This document shows, piece after piece, positions 11,301-22,840 of a stretch of 64,000 bases of DNA. A program made the position numbers and the translations under genes. The stretch covers positions 186,001 through 250,000 of the forward strand of contig JALMLS010000461.1 in assembly GCA_038496445.1 (NCBI GenBank). Reading direction: 5' to 3'. The DNA is from Trichosphaerium sp. ATCC 40318 (Eukaryota > Discosea > Flabellinia > Trichosidae). The notes below the pieces were generated by a model. The model was not told the DNA's origin and did not search any database. It saw nothing but the letters and a program-made list of their open reading frames with translations. How positions within the stretch are numbered: position 1 is the first letter of the stretch; every line of letters begins with the position of its first letter.

Positions 11301-13283
11301 ACAAAGTCTGGTTCAACCATGGCGTATAAAACAGCGCATACACTATAGGTAAAAGCTGCGCTTGTTCCAAGTGCAATTAAAACATTCATGTCACCTCTTA
11401 AATGCTTCAAAGACTTCCAAGCACCAACGTAGTACCGCTTACCAATACCAAACTTGAACAAAGTTAACAAAGATAAAAAGTAAGTTAATCTTGAAACGAA
11501 CCTGTATAGGAATTGTAAGAATGAATTGCAAAAAAACTCCAATACTCAAGCTTGGTAATAGCTTTACATCTAAAATTCGCTTCATAACTATTATATCACG
11601 TGAGCAAGAGTTTAAAAAAAAATAGGTTCAAACTTCTGATTAAAATCATAGGAAAAAAAGTAGATGTTGTTCGCTTATTTTTAAGTGTAATTAAAGGGTA
11701 GAAGTACTTACAACTAATATGGTTCAACACCATTGATATTATGACTACAGGTAATGCAAATATAATGCTAGAGAACAACAAGATTAACAAAAACAGGATA
11801 TTTTTGAAAACCAAAAAAAAAACTCAGTATTTGATGAAACGAACCTAATAAACATGACCCATCTTAATTGCTTTCTCTTTCCTAACTGCTGTAATCTTTG
11901 TACAGAAACAACATCATTTGTCATTATTTTCGCAGTAAATCCACACTACAAAACAAGTATTAGTGACCAAAAAAATAAGTAATAGGTTTTTGAAGCAAAC
12001 ACAAAAAAAAACCAGTACATCTTCTATAATTTCTATGATATCGCGAATACCAATAAGACTAGAGTTATATTTTACCACTCCAATATCTGTAGAAGCAGAA
12101 ACGCTAATATCTTTTACACCATCTTCACCACCGACCTGTAATAATACGTTTTACAAACTAATTTTTTCATATGACAGTTTCTGATAAATCACCGACTTAC
12201 CATGCTCTCAATTGTGACAGCACAAGCACCACATGTCATACCACTTATCATTAATCGTACAGTATCATCTTCAATCTATAAAGAGTGGTATAAGCGAGAA
12301 AACCTTCCGGTTTTTTTCATACCACGTCAATTTTCTTTGCGTGGAATCCAAGGTCTTCAACAGCCTCTTCAATCTCTTTGACCTTAACTGAATTAATACC
12401 TTACACCAAAGACAAGACGACATACGTCTTTTAATATTGACGGGTCTATAATTACATTTGCCACTTCAGCAACAAGAGAAACATTGATAGAAACAACACC
12501 ATCCATAGATCCAACAAAACTCTCTATTGTCTGAGAACAAGCACCACATGTCTAAAACCCACGTGATTAACAAATATACTTAATAAAAACACCCATACCA
12601 TCCCAGTTATACTAAAAGCTACAGTCTCCATGCCTTCTTGAGGGTCTAGAATGACAAGTTGTTCTGGTTGAGATTTGTGAAGTGAACTTTTTTTTTCCTG
12701 TTTGGAATAGTCTTTAGCTTCTTTTACGTCTGCATCCTTTTGTTTGAACCAAAAAAAATACGTACCGGTATTGTATTCATTTCTATACGTGTATCTGTAG
12801 TTCTATCGTTCGATGACACCTTGCTATAACCCGATTTGGGTTTAGTTTTATTACTCGCTTTAAGCGGCTTATCGCTCTCGTTTGTGTAATTGGAAGCAAT
12901 TTTTGATGCGATCGTATCTTTTGGTGTTGGTTTAACCACTCGTGACATGTCGACAAGCAAAGACGCTTCGAAACCTACGTTAAAGGATATTTAGATGCGC
13001 GTGAGTGTCGTTGGAAAAATATTCGTAAAACGTTGCGGAATTACGCACCGTAGTCATTAACTATCTCCAAAATGTCGTCCACTACAGGCGTGCCATAAAC
13101 AGTAGCTTGTTTCGCTTCAAGATCCATTATGACGTTCGTAACATTGTCTATAGTGCGTATAGCTGACTCTACTGATGATGTACAGCCACTAGAGAAGTAT
13201 AAGAACAGTAAAAATTATACCGGCGCTTATTATTACCCGCAAGTCATGCCGTTCACTCTAAGGTAGATAACCTGAGGCTCCAT
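8397..13283 (-). CDS. Copper-transporting P1B-type ATPase (CopA/ATP7/CCC2-like)
   Basis: Long intron-rich gene, start ATG 13283-13281 ([18 protein letters not shown], joined across an intron). Three heavy-metal-associated domains with CxxC sites are seen: near 13230-13150, 12560-12530 ([11 protein letters not shown]) and 12235-12205 ([13 protein letters not shown]). Then follow transmembrane exons, the A-domain, [16 protein letters not shown] near 10310 (the Cys-Pro-Cys metal site), [10 protein letters not shown] near 10090 (phosphorylation Asp), the SQHPLA motif near 9835, and [13 protein letters not shown] near 9040 (hinge). The last exon, after removing an intron that ends at 8459, reads [17 protein letters not shown] and stops at 8397. 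The enzyme pumps Cu(I) across the Golgi or plasma membrane for cuproenzymes or detoxification. All catalytic motifs are intact. Confidence 0.92.
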
Positions 13284-13825
13284 GGTTCCACTTTTACTGT
13301 GAAATGTACTGATAAAGGAATAGTTGCTATAAACCGTAAATTTACGACTATTATACCGTGTGTCTCAAGGGTGTATATAACTTTCGAATATCCGTGCAAG
13401 TGGTCAAAATCTGTCTGTTTTTAGAAAATATAAATCATTTCAAAATCATGAGTTTTCACAAACACCAACCTCCATAATGTGGTCTAACTACGCTCCAAGT
13501 GATGTAGTACTTACACTTGACTGCATATGGGTCTTCCAGATGAATAATTGAACTTTGAAGTAAATACAATTAACTGTGTAAGAAGGTTTTACCTAGGTAC
13601 TTACAAACGCGTGTAATATCCGATCCGTCAACAGTTTTGCTGTTGAGTCATTTTAGGACTTTTACAGATTTTTGACAAAAATGCGTTCCACATCTACTTT
13701 CCGTTTTAATAACATTTCGAAAATCAAACCAGGGCATTAACAAACCGCAAGCAAGATATTGGAGAAGGGAATCGTACTTGCGTTGGTGGTTACACGAAGT
13801 CAACTCCGGTCTTTTTGGACATGCA
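13284..13825. other. Intergenic between divergent genes
   Basis: Shared upstream region of the Cu-ATPase and the cNMP-RhoGEF gene. No conserved promoter element could be named. No protein-like frame was found. Confidence 0.45.
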
Positions 13826-16800
13826 ATGAGTAGGAAGCAACAGCCCTCCGTTAACGCGTACACGTTCTTGAACGAGACCAGGGAAAAATTGAGGGAAATA
13901 TCTCCTCAAGCGGTGCCACAAAACCGAACTGGTCAAAAACGACGCCGCGAGCCAGTTGAGCCAGATGCTAGATACCAGCAACTAGAGCAACAACTTCTCC
14001 GCTTAAATACACGTTTGCATCAATTAGAATCAATAGGGAATGGTGTTACCGCTAATGCGAATAGAAACGTACCTGAAGCAAGGTACCAACGATCAAATCT
14101 TTTTTGTTTGAAAAAAATTATTTAGCCGTTTGTAGGCAATATCAGCACCTAGCAAAAGCTGAGGCAGTAGTAAGTCAATTATTGCTCGAGAAAAAGTCGT
14201 TAGAACAAAAAGTTCAAGAACTCGTAGCAGAACGTCATCACTTGCGTAACGTGGTACGAGAAATTGTTTATTAACAAACAAATTATGCATAAATCGTATT
14301 TATTCAATACTGCTGTTGTACCTGGCCTAAAACCACTACAGCTACAGAATAAAAAAGCTAGAACAGCTCAACAACACAGAGGAGGCGGAAGACCACGTGC
14401 AGGACAGCAAGGTACGAAAATAAATAAAAAACGAGGAGAATCGCTACAAAAACTTTCTACGATGCAACCAGATTTTTTGAAGGGTGTTTCAACGTATAAA
14501 TTAGACCGGCGCTTCTATTTTTATTTTTTTTGAATCTTTTTAATTTTGCTTAGATGGTTCATCAAATGAAGGAATGCAACCTCCTGTGTACGTTGATTTA
14601 TTTTATTTCTCGAAATTAACGACATAATGATGTTTTTTTTGCGGTTTCATCGTTTTTCACATTTGTTTTCTACGCTCTTTTGTACCTGCGTTTTGAAGCC
14701 AATGCTTACTTTCGTGATAGCCGTGGGCCTCGTGTTCGCTACCCAAAGGGTTATAACCCTACTAAGAGGCGTTTTTCAGTCAGTAGCGAGTCGTTTTGTC
14801 CAGAAAGCTTTGTACACGTGGAACGTAAAGTTATAAAAAAGCCAGACGAAGTTCGAAAGCAAATACAAGCTGGTTTGATGGAGAATGTTCTTTTCAATCG
14901 CTTGCATGATACACAAATACAAGAAGTAGTTGATGCGATGCGTAGCGTGAAATTAAAGCCAGATGAAGTTGTTATTAAAGAGGGTACATAGACAACTCTT
15001 TTATATCGTTCTCTCTGTAGTATGTTCAAGTATTCTTATATATGGTGTAGGCACTTCTGGTGATGATATGTATGTCATCGATGAAGGAACAGTGGCTGTT
15101 CTCTATTCAGGTAAGTAAAAAAATATCATAACTTTTTGGCTGTTTTATGAAAAACGTGATTAAAAGCAAAATGTCAATTTTTGGCATCTTGTTGTTTTTT
15201 TTGTTTCCTTAAATATTTTTTAGAGGAACAAGTAGCCGAGTTGGGTCCTGGACGCGCGTTTGGTGAATTGGCGCTTATGTACAATTGTCCTAGAACTGCA
15301 ACAATCAAGGTACGATAATTTTGTATTTTTTGGATGCTTGTGACATAACTTGTGGTTGTTAGGCTATTACAGATTGTCAATTATGGGCTTTAGATAGAGG
15401 TACATTTAGACGTATAATTATGGAAGCATCCATCCGTAGACGACTTCAGTATGAGTCTTTCTTGTGCAAAGTACCTTTATTTGGTAAGCTCTAATTAACT
15501 CCTTTGTACACTCATCTCATATGTTAATATAGCTTCTCTATTGCCTTATGAGAGATCTAAAGTGGCTGACGCATTAGAAGCAGCACATTTTAAAGCGGTA
15601 TGTCATTGATACGCGACATAGTTTGCATTTTTTTGCAATTCCGACGCCTAATTTCCAAAAAAGGGTCAAGTCATTTTGGAGGAAGGTGCACAGGATAACG
15701 GCACTTTTTACATTGTAGAGAAAGGTCAAGTTATTTGTACAAAGAAACCGCCTAAAGAAGGTGTTGAACCAGCAGAGTCTCTACGTTTGGAAAGTGGTAC
15801 GTATCATATTAACAAAACTCTGCTGTGATTTCCTTGATTGTTATTAAATTGTTGCTCAGGTGGTTACTTTGGCGAATTAGCGCTTCTTACGAATAATCCT
15901 CGACAAGCTACTGTTACAGCAGTGAGTGATGTGGAGTGTTTATGCATTGCAAGGTATTAAAAGATGTTTTTTGAAATCAAGAAGCTTACTCTGATTGTTT
16001 AGAAAGCACTTTAATATGGTTATGGGTCCTGCTGTTGATATCTTAAAGCGTAATATGACAACATATAAAACATATGAAGAACTTGTTAAAGGCGCTGGTG
16101 GTGCTTTAGGTGAGATCGAAGCAATGGAAATTGAACCAGGTACCTTTTTTTGAAGAAAAATAAAAAAATTCTTATTGTTTGCGAAAAACCCCTCTGAGTC
16201 TGACTTTCTTCCAATTTCTTAGTTGATAGAAAAACTACATTGAAGAACTTGCTTAACAGTGAGGTGGAGTACACAGAGTGCTTGAATAAGATCGTAGATG
16301 TACGTTTTTTTTCATTTTTTATTTGTTGTATGATTAATTTCTTTTGTGTAGGGTTATATGGAAGCTATGGAGCAACGTAATGATTTAAAGATTTCAGTGC
16401 AAGAATCAGCAATATTATTTGCAAACGTTAAAGATATTCTTAACATCCATGATGCTCTGGTATTGTCTTGATTCTTATTTCTCTTTTTTTCTTTTTTTCG
16501 AAAAATACTTGTATTAAAACACATGCCATTTATTTGCTTCTGCTGCTTTTTGCTAACTTTTTTGTAGCTCCACGAATTTGAAAAATGCGCTCTTAATCCT
16601 GAACTCTCGATTGGTCCTCTGTTTACTCATTTGGTACGTTATACTTTTGCTATAGAGACATTACTACTTCACTGTATAATAATTATTAATTTTTTTTTAC
16701 AATTTAGGCTGAAGGTTTGAGGATATATAACGATTTTGTATCGCATTACTTCGCCAGTAAAATTGTGCTTGGAAAGAGCAAAAGTTTGCCATCATTCAAC

Positions 16801-17714
16801 AAATTTTTAAAGGTACGTGTCACGTTCTTTAGTGAGAACAAGAAAGTTTAGAAAATTTTTCTTTCACGTGAGTGTTCTTCGTTTGTCTTATATTTTCTTC
16901 GACAGGATGTACAAAGTAGCGCTTTGGTTGCTGGTGTTGAACTCGAAGACCTATTAGAAACAGTTTTCATGCGTGTAGGTGCCTATGTCAAACACATTAA
17001 GGTTCGTCCCATCTTTTCTTTGTTTTTTCTTGATTTCTAGTATCGTATTCTTACTTTTGTCTTTCGTCTCTTATGTGATTAATTAACCCTTCGCTTAGAA
17101 TTTGATGGAAACAACACATGAGGATCATATAGATGCAATGCTATTACCAAGATCAATGGAAAAAATCAAACAAGTCGACATTTCAATAAATCAATGCAAA
17201 CTTGTTGCAGAGACAGTATACAAGGCTCAAAAGACTATCTCTGGCGAATTCCAGGTAACTTTAAATTGTACCCTTCTTTATGTACAAAGTACTAAACGAT
17301 CTATTACTTCTAGAACCTAGTTGTACCAGGTCGTACACTTTTAAGAAGAGGTGATTTAGAAGATGTTCTTAGCAAGATTGTAATTCATTGCTTCTTGTTT
17401 AATGATATTATTGTTCTTTGTAAGCCTATTCCTATTGAGAAGGATGAGGTTAAACTGGTATATAATGGTATCATTAACCTATCACGTACGTTCTTGCACT
17501 CAAAAACGCCAGACATTGTCCAAGAAAACCAGAAGCGACTAGGAGTTTTTTCTTATTTTTTGTTTTAGAGTCGAAAGTTGAAGAAACAGATGAAGGATTT
17601 TGTGTTTCTTACAAGACTGATCAAGGCAAGGAACAGAAGTTTATTGGTAAAACGCCCCATAAGGATTGGTTTGAGGATTTAAAGTCCGCTATTGGTAGCA
17701 TAGGAAATGCTTGA
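13826..17714 (+). CDS. PKA regulatory subunit-like / RhoGEF / PH fusion protein
   Basis: Spliced gene with first ATG at 13826. Order of parts: an N-terminal region with coiled coils ([19 protein letters not shown], then [16 protein letters not shown] near 14190); a Gly/Arg-rich linker; [11 protein letters not shown] at about 14765-14800, which matches the RRxS inhibitor site of PKA regulatory subunits; two cyclic-nucleotide-binding domains with phosphate-binding cassettes [16 protein letters not shown] (15260) and [16 protein letters not shown] (15872); then, after [16 protein letters not shown], a DH/RhoGEF domain ([19 protein letters not shown] at 16255 through about 17160) and a PH domain ([14 protein letters not shown] to [12 protein letters not shown]). 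Exon phases agree across the junction at 16140-16220. It should activate a Rho GTPase under cAMP/cGMP control and might also bind PKA catalytic subunit. The usual dimerisation/docking helices were not seen. Confidence 0.85.
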
Positions 17715-17773
17715 AAGGTGTTGGAGTTCAAACGCATAAAAAAAGAAAAAAAAAAAAAAAAGAAAGACAAACT

Positions 17774-18290
17774 CTAATTAATACGAAGCCTTTCTACAAC
17801 ATTAGAGACCCTTTTTGGTTGCCCTTTACTTGTCCTTGTAAATAAATCATGACGTAAATCATTTAAAAGGTGTACAAGATCTTTGTTTGAGAAGAAACTG
17901 TCCACGCTTTCAGAGTTACCTTTTTTAAAGTGACTTGACAAAAATAGAGTGATTGAGGCCTTGTGCTTGCATGAACAAATGATACGTTCTGGATTCTCAT
18001 GTATAATAGCCAAAAGGCCGATAGGTAATGGGAATCCACAATACACAGGTGGCCATGAGAGCACCGAGAACACCACAACTTTGTTTGGTTTTTACTTTTC
18101 GCATTTTTCAAAAAAAAATATTGTGGGTTATATCATTATCGAACTATTGCTATTCCAACAGAAAATGTTCTTTTTAAGAAAACACAAGCAATTGTATTAT
18201 TAGGTAAATGGTTTGACAAACACCAAATCCAATGCCATTTCTATATTCAGTGAACAATGTGCGGTCAACACAATTTTGTTGTTTTATTAA
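17774..18290 (-). CDS. Unknown conserved-looking spliced gene
   Basis: The C-terminal exon (stop at 17774, open to about 18076) has strong protein character: GLLAIIHENPERIICSCKHK, then SVDSFFSNKDLVHLLNDLRHD and SKGQPKRVSNVVERLRIN. An upstream exon near 18150-18230 (TIACVFLKRTFSVGIAIVR) may join it across an intron with a TTTTTT tract. The start is not fixed. It is convergent with the RhoGEF gene, 59 bp between stops. I do not recognise the family; the composition suggests a cytosolic protein of about 150 residues. Confidence 0.45.
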
Positions 18291-18472
18291 TAGTGAATTA
18301 CATCTTTTTGTATGTACGTATTTGTAGACCTTTCACTTCATTCTGATAAATGACCACGTGCTGGAAGTTTAAAAGACTGAAAAAGTTTATAACATTGTTG
18401 TGGTACACGACCAGTAAGCTCAAATTAAAACTTATGATTTTATTTGTTTTTGAACTGGTATGAGCTAGAAGT

Positions 18473-19615
18473 TTATAAATTCACACGTGTTCCAATCAGT
18501 GCTTTAGCCCCTTCTTCTGTTACCCGAGTGTTGTAAACTGAAACGTAACTTGAGCCCAAAAGTGCCTTAATGCCTTCATCTGTCACTGAAGTACCTGCAA
18601 GGTAAATAGTATCAACTCCAGCAAGCGCTTTAACTCCTTCATCTGTAACAACAGTACCTATAAGATTTATATTATGTACCCCAGCAAGTGCTTTAACTCC
18701 TTCATCTGTTACATCTGTGTTTTGTAAATAAATCATGTGCACACCTGCCAATGATTGGATGCCTTCATCTGCTACTGACGTGTTGTTAAGGTCAATAGTA
18801 TGAACGCCAGCAAGTGCCTTAATGCCTTCATCTGTGATTGAAGTGTGACCAAGGTAAATAGTATGAACACCTTTAAGCCATTTAATGCCTTCATCTGATA
18901 CTGAAGTACGAGCAATGTCGATATTGTGAACTCCAGTCAATACTTTAATGGATTCATCTGTTACTGAAGTCTGACGAAGATTAATTTTATAAACACCTTT
19001 GAGTGCTTTGACACCTTCATCTGTAACAGAAGTACCCCATAGATCTATAGTATGTACTCCAGCAAGCGCTTTAACACCTTCATTCGTTACTGAAGTATTG
19101 TTAAGATGTATAGTGTGAACACCAGCAAGAGCCTTAATGCCTTCATCTGTAACTGAAGTGAAACCAAGGTTTATAGTATGTACTCCAGCAAGTGCTTTCA
19201 CACCTTCATCTGTTAGAGTGTTACATAAAACAAGGTCAATTGTATGAACCCCTGCGAGTGCTTTAATGCCTTCATCTGTTACTGAAGTATCATTATGAAG
19301 GTAAATAGCTTGAACCCCCGCAAATCTTTTGACAATATTGTCATCAAAGCAACCACCAGTAAGTACAATTGTAGTGTGTCTGAGAATGCCCTGGTGTTGT
19401 AGAACTGATTCTGCTTGACTTACGGTTGTAATGGTGATAGAATCGTAGCCAATAATATCGTGGACGATAGATGCAAGGAAATGGCAAGTCTGGCAGGCTG
19501 CAAATTGCGATTTGGTTGTTTGGCTTAATATCCGTGCTAATATCTCTGTAGGTAGCTGTAGTAACCACGTACTGGTGGTGTCATCGAGTTTAATGCGTCC
19601 TGAGGAAGAAAGCAT
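18473..19615 (-). CDS. F-box / leucine-rich-repeat protein, copy 2
   Basis: Intronless 380-aa frame. The F-box is at residues 17-55 (WLLQLPTEILARILSQ, ACQTCHFLASIVHDIIGY) and differs more from copies 1, 3 and 4 than they do from each other. About 12 repeats follow, of the form TSVTDEGIKALAGVHTIDLN, mostly the short 22-residue version that lacks the Cys tip seen in copies 1, 3 and 5. The gene begins 120 bp from the end of the Mutator-like element (19735), so the promoter region may have been changed by that insertion. Expected role: SCF-type ubiquitin ligase adaptor. Confidence 0.85.
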   Translation of the reverse strand: MLSSSGRIKLDDTTSTWLLQLPTEILARILSQTTKSQFAACQTCHFLASIVHDIIGYDSITITTVSQAESVLQHQGILRHTTIVLTGGCFDDNIVKRFAGVQAIYLHNDTSVTDEGIKALAGVHTIDLVLCNTLTDEGVKALAGVHTINLGFTSVTDEGIKALAGVHTIHLNNTSVTNEGVKALAGVHTIDLWGTSVTDEGVKALKGVYKINLRQTSVTDESIKVLTGVHNIDIARTSVSDEGIKWLKGVHTIYLGHTSITDEGIKALAGVHTIDLNNTSVADEGIQSLAGVHMIYLQNTDVTDEGVKALAGVHNINLIGTVVTDEGVKALAGVDTIYLAGTSVTDEGIKALLGSSYVSVYNTRVTEEGAKALIGTRVNL

Positions 19616-19725
19616 AATAGCGTAGGTTTGAAGGTGTAGTTACTATGCGCCGTTTAGTACACGTGTTTTCTTGGTAGGTTAAATGACTGCAATGGTCTTT
19701 AGTAACTGTCTTTTTTTTTTACCCT

Positions 19726-19734
19726 CTATTTTCT
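19726..19734 (+). repeat. 9-bp target-site duplication of Mutator-like element (left)
   Basis: CTATTTTCT, repeated exactly at 22459-22467 directly outside the opposite inverted end. Nine bases is the usual length for MULE insertions. Confidence 0.8.
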
Positions 19735-22458
19735 CGTGATTGGTAATTTGCCAACTTTTTTTGTCAATTTGTCAATTCTGTCAACTATCTCTTACTATGT
19801 AGTGCAGGTAAGATGTGTGCTTGTAATAGGTAGTGATACCTCCAATAATATTCTGGTGTCATGGCATGGAAGTACAAATCACGTGGTTTTTTTTTTCACT
19901 GTAGGTTTGATCTACACAAGCTGTGTTACTTGTATGTCATTTCTACGCGTAGAAAAGCGCTGTAGCAGTATCTATGCTACCATTGAGTATTTTTAGGCTG
20001 AGTTTTTTACACAAAGGGTAAACTTGCTCTAACAGCGTTTGTTAGATGCATTTCCGTGTTTTCTGAAAGTTTGCGTGAGACTTAATAAGATTGAACACAC
20101 AATTAAACACTAGCAATGCTAACAGCACTAGAAAGATGCCCCACACGGCCAGCAACACCAACAATGGGCAATATTGGATTGCTGACATGGATGGAGTGCA
20201 ATACTCCTATTTTTTATTGTTCTCCTCAAAAAAGATGGGCTCGGCAGTACAGTCCCATCAGACATGCTGAAAAAGGCAATTTGACCACATGGTATTACCG
20301 TTGTAAAAACCGCCGTAAGTGCAAAGCTAAATTACAAATACTCTCAAAACATGGAAGAGGCACGTCAATACTAAACATAAAGGAAACTGAAGGTATTTTT
20401 ATTTGTTTTAAACAAAATGGTAAATATATTTGTTTAGGACATGTAAACGAGTGCTGTCCTGTGCACATATCGAAGCTGAAGCTCAATAATAGCGTTAAAA
20501 GGAGTATAGAACAAGATATTGAAAGAGGGATACCTCCGCTTAGTGTGGTACGTCAAATTATTCTAGACACTACCCTTATCATTTTCTGTACAGTATAAAT
20601 CATTTTTGGAGAATGATGCTCATGATCCGCTGAATTCGTCAGAAATACCTAGCACGGACAACATGGCATACCTTGCGCGTAAGGTACACCGTAGGCACGA
20701 AATGCACCACGAGGTATTATTTTTGGTTAATTAGAAATGTTTTTACACTAACACAAACTAGGTGTACTCAAACATTCGGTTAATGCATCCTTTGTCCTCA
20801 CGAATTGTTCAGGCAACGAATGATGTCATATCATTTGTTCACCCTGAGTTAAACACTTATTTACGTGATTTTGATAATAGTGTACTCTTTGTTGATGGCA
20901 CCTATGGAATAGCAGATATTAATGCGCAGGTGAGAGCTACACAGGCACAACTCTTCTTTATTTTTTTTTGTAGGCTTTGTTTTTTTGGGTGAAAGCAGAA
21001 GGAGCTAAGCGTACTAAAGGAACCTGCATTAGCTTTGCAATCATGCATGCCAAGAACCTTCCTGAGTATGAGTATGCATTCATGCATCTAAAAAGTGTAT
21101 GTGGAGTGCCTTTTCAGCGGTTGATGACTGATGGAGAAACAAATATGAAACGAGGTAAACTTTTTTGTATTTTTTGTTTAGAAGACTCATATTTTATTCA
21201 GCAGCTGTAAATGTACTGGGCCCTTTAAAAATATCCCAATGTATCTACCATATTGCTGAAGCGCACAGAAGAAAGCGTTCAGAGCTGGGTATGAAGAAAG
21301 AAGGGCGTGAAGAGGAGAATAGATGGTGTAAGTTGGTGTCAACAACTTTACTATATGAAAAAAATGAGAAAAAGTTTTATCGTTATTGGAATTCCTTTCA
21401 GAAGGAAGCACTTGAAAAAACAAATGACTGTAGAGCATACATTAAGTACCTAGCCAACACATACATGAATGTTACTGATGAAGTCACCAAGTACGTTATT
21501 CAATACTTGTTTATTAATTATTGCTTTTTTTTTTACCTTACATTTTTTATACCAGATGTCCTCCATCTACATGGGCGCTATGGACAGTTACTGATACCCC
21601 TTGGGAGCATACGCGTACCAATAACATCAGTGAGGGTAACAACAGTGCTGTTAAAAAGGTGCTCTCATATGAGGGTACAAGGAAACGTCCTTGTGATGTT
21701 GTTTTTTCTTCACTGGTAAAGTTTGCTACTTGCAGCTTAAAAGATGGTCAACGCACAGTTATTGGAATAGCTGTGGGCACACCTAAGAGTGTCACTTTAA
21801 AGAGGCGAAAAGATCAAGCTGAGAAAATTGAGAAGAGGTGTAAGTGACCAATACTGTTATGGTCTATGAAATTAACATTGTCAAAGTGAAGAAACTAAAT
21901 ACCCCGCTTTTGAAAATTAAAGCACAAAGACAAGCAAAAAGAGCTGCTAAAAAAAAAAAGATGGAGAAAAAGCAACGCCTCCAACATAATCAACGTCTTA
22001 AAGCTCCATTAAAGGTAAGTAAGAAGTTTTTTGGTTAATTAACATGACTGCAGCTACGAAGGAAAAAAACCATAACAATTAAAAAAAGTGTACTCAAAAA
22101 GTATCTCGCCAACCAACTTAAATAAATTTTATTGACTTTTAATTTGTTCTATTACGTACATACACTTTATTTTGATTTATAACGGCATATAAGTCCACTG
22201 AGGGGTGATTTTCAGTATCTGAAACAATTGAAAATGGTATTGTCGCTGAAAAAAAGTTTTGTCAACAAAATATTACACGTGTTCACACCTTTACCCAAAG
22301 CCAAAATCAGAATTCAAATACTATTCCATTGCCTTACATGTATCCAATGTAACTGTAGTCAAGTCAATCAACAATATAGCATGGTCAGAGTCATTGATAG
22401 CGGATTGACAAATAGTTGACAAAAAAAAGTTGACAAAAGTTGGCATTTTCCTAGTCAC
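19735..22458 (+). mobile_element. Mutator-like DNA transposon (MULE), apparently complete
   Basis: A 2.7-kb unit with imperfect terminal inverted repeats of about 50 bp. The left end reads GTGATTGGTAATTTGCCAAC from 19736; the right end, on the opposite strand, reads GTGACTAGGAAAATGCCAAC from 22458 inward. Both continue into T-rich GTCAA repeats. It is bounded by a perfect 9-bp duplication (CTATTTTCT). Inside is a single spliced transposase gene with a DDE triad. Identical target duplications and an unbroken transposase point to a fairly recent insertion. Confidence 0.85.
20116..22125 (+). CDS. MULE transposase
   Basis: Spliced gene beginning MLTALERCPTRPATPTMG. The N-terminal part holds a zinc-finger-like WYYRCKNRRKCKAKLQI ... 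HVNECCPVHI module (FLYWCH/WRKY-like DNA binding, about 20290-20470, interrupted by an intron at about 20394-20439). The catalytic core shows the first Asp in SVLFVDGTYGI (20885), the second in RLMTDGETNMK (21120) and the Glu in TNNISEGNNSAVKK (21615), the NNxSE pattern typical of Mutator transposases. A Lys/Arg-rich tail follows, and the final exon ends KKYLANQLK with TAA at 22123-22125. It catalyses cut-and-paste movement of the element, recognising the inverted ends. Exon joins near 20600-20760 and 21500-21560 are inferred from frame. Confidence 0.82.
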
Positions 22459-22467
22459 CTATTTTCT
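22459..22467 (+). repeat. 9-bp target-site duplication of Mutator-like element (right)
   Basis: CTATTTTCT, matching 19726-19734. Confidence 0.8.
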
Positions 22468-22610
22468 GAATACACTACTATTTCGTGACTGCCCTTTTTA
22501 ATACAATATGACTTACGTACATTAAGGGTGCGGTGACTCAAAATATTGAACCCGCTTTTGGCCGCGGAATTGTAAAACACGTGTTTTGCTTTTAACAACA
22601 AATAAATGGC

Positions 22611-22678
22611 GTGATATTGCCGCTGATTTCTCCAATGACGAATACGTTGCTTAGTGGAGAAATCAGCGGCACTATCAC
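22611..22678. repeat. Long hairpin (24-bp arms, 20-nt loop)
   Basis: Arms 22611-22634 and 22655-22678 are inverted copies with one mismatch (centre GCCGCTGATTTCTCCA / TGGAGAAATCAGCGGC). It lies between the left end of TTAA element 1 and its gene, so it may be part of the end structure or a regulatory site. Confidence 0.85.
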
Positions 22679-22840
22679 TAATGTTTGCCCGGAAAACGCT
22701 TATAGGTACGTTAAATATTTAACACGGTTGACTGAGGCTTTTGATGTTGGTGATGACGCCCAATAACGCCACGAGAACTAAATTCGTTATATTGTGTACG
22801 TTATGATTCCACACCATCATAAAACACCAAAACACTAACA

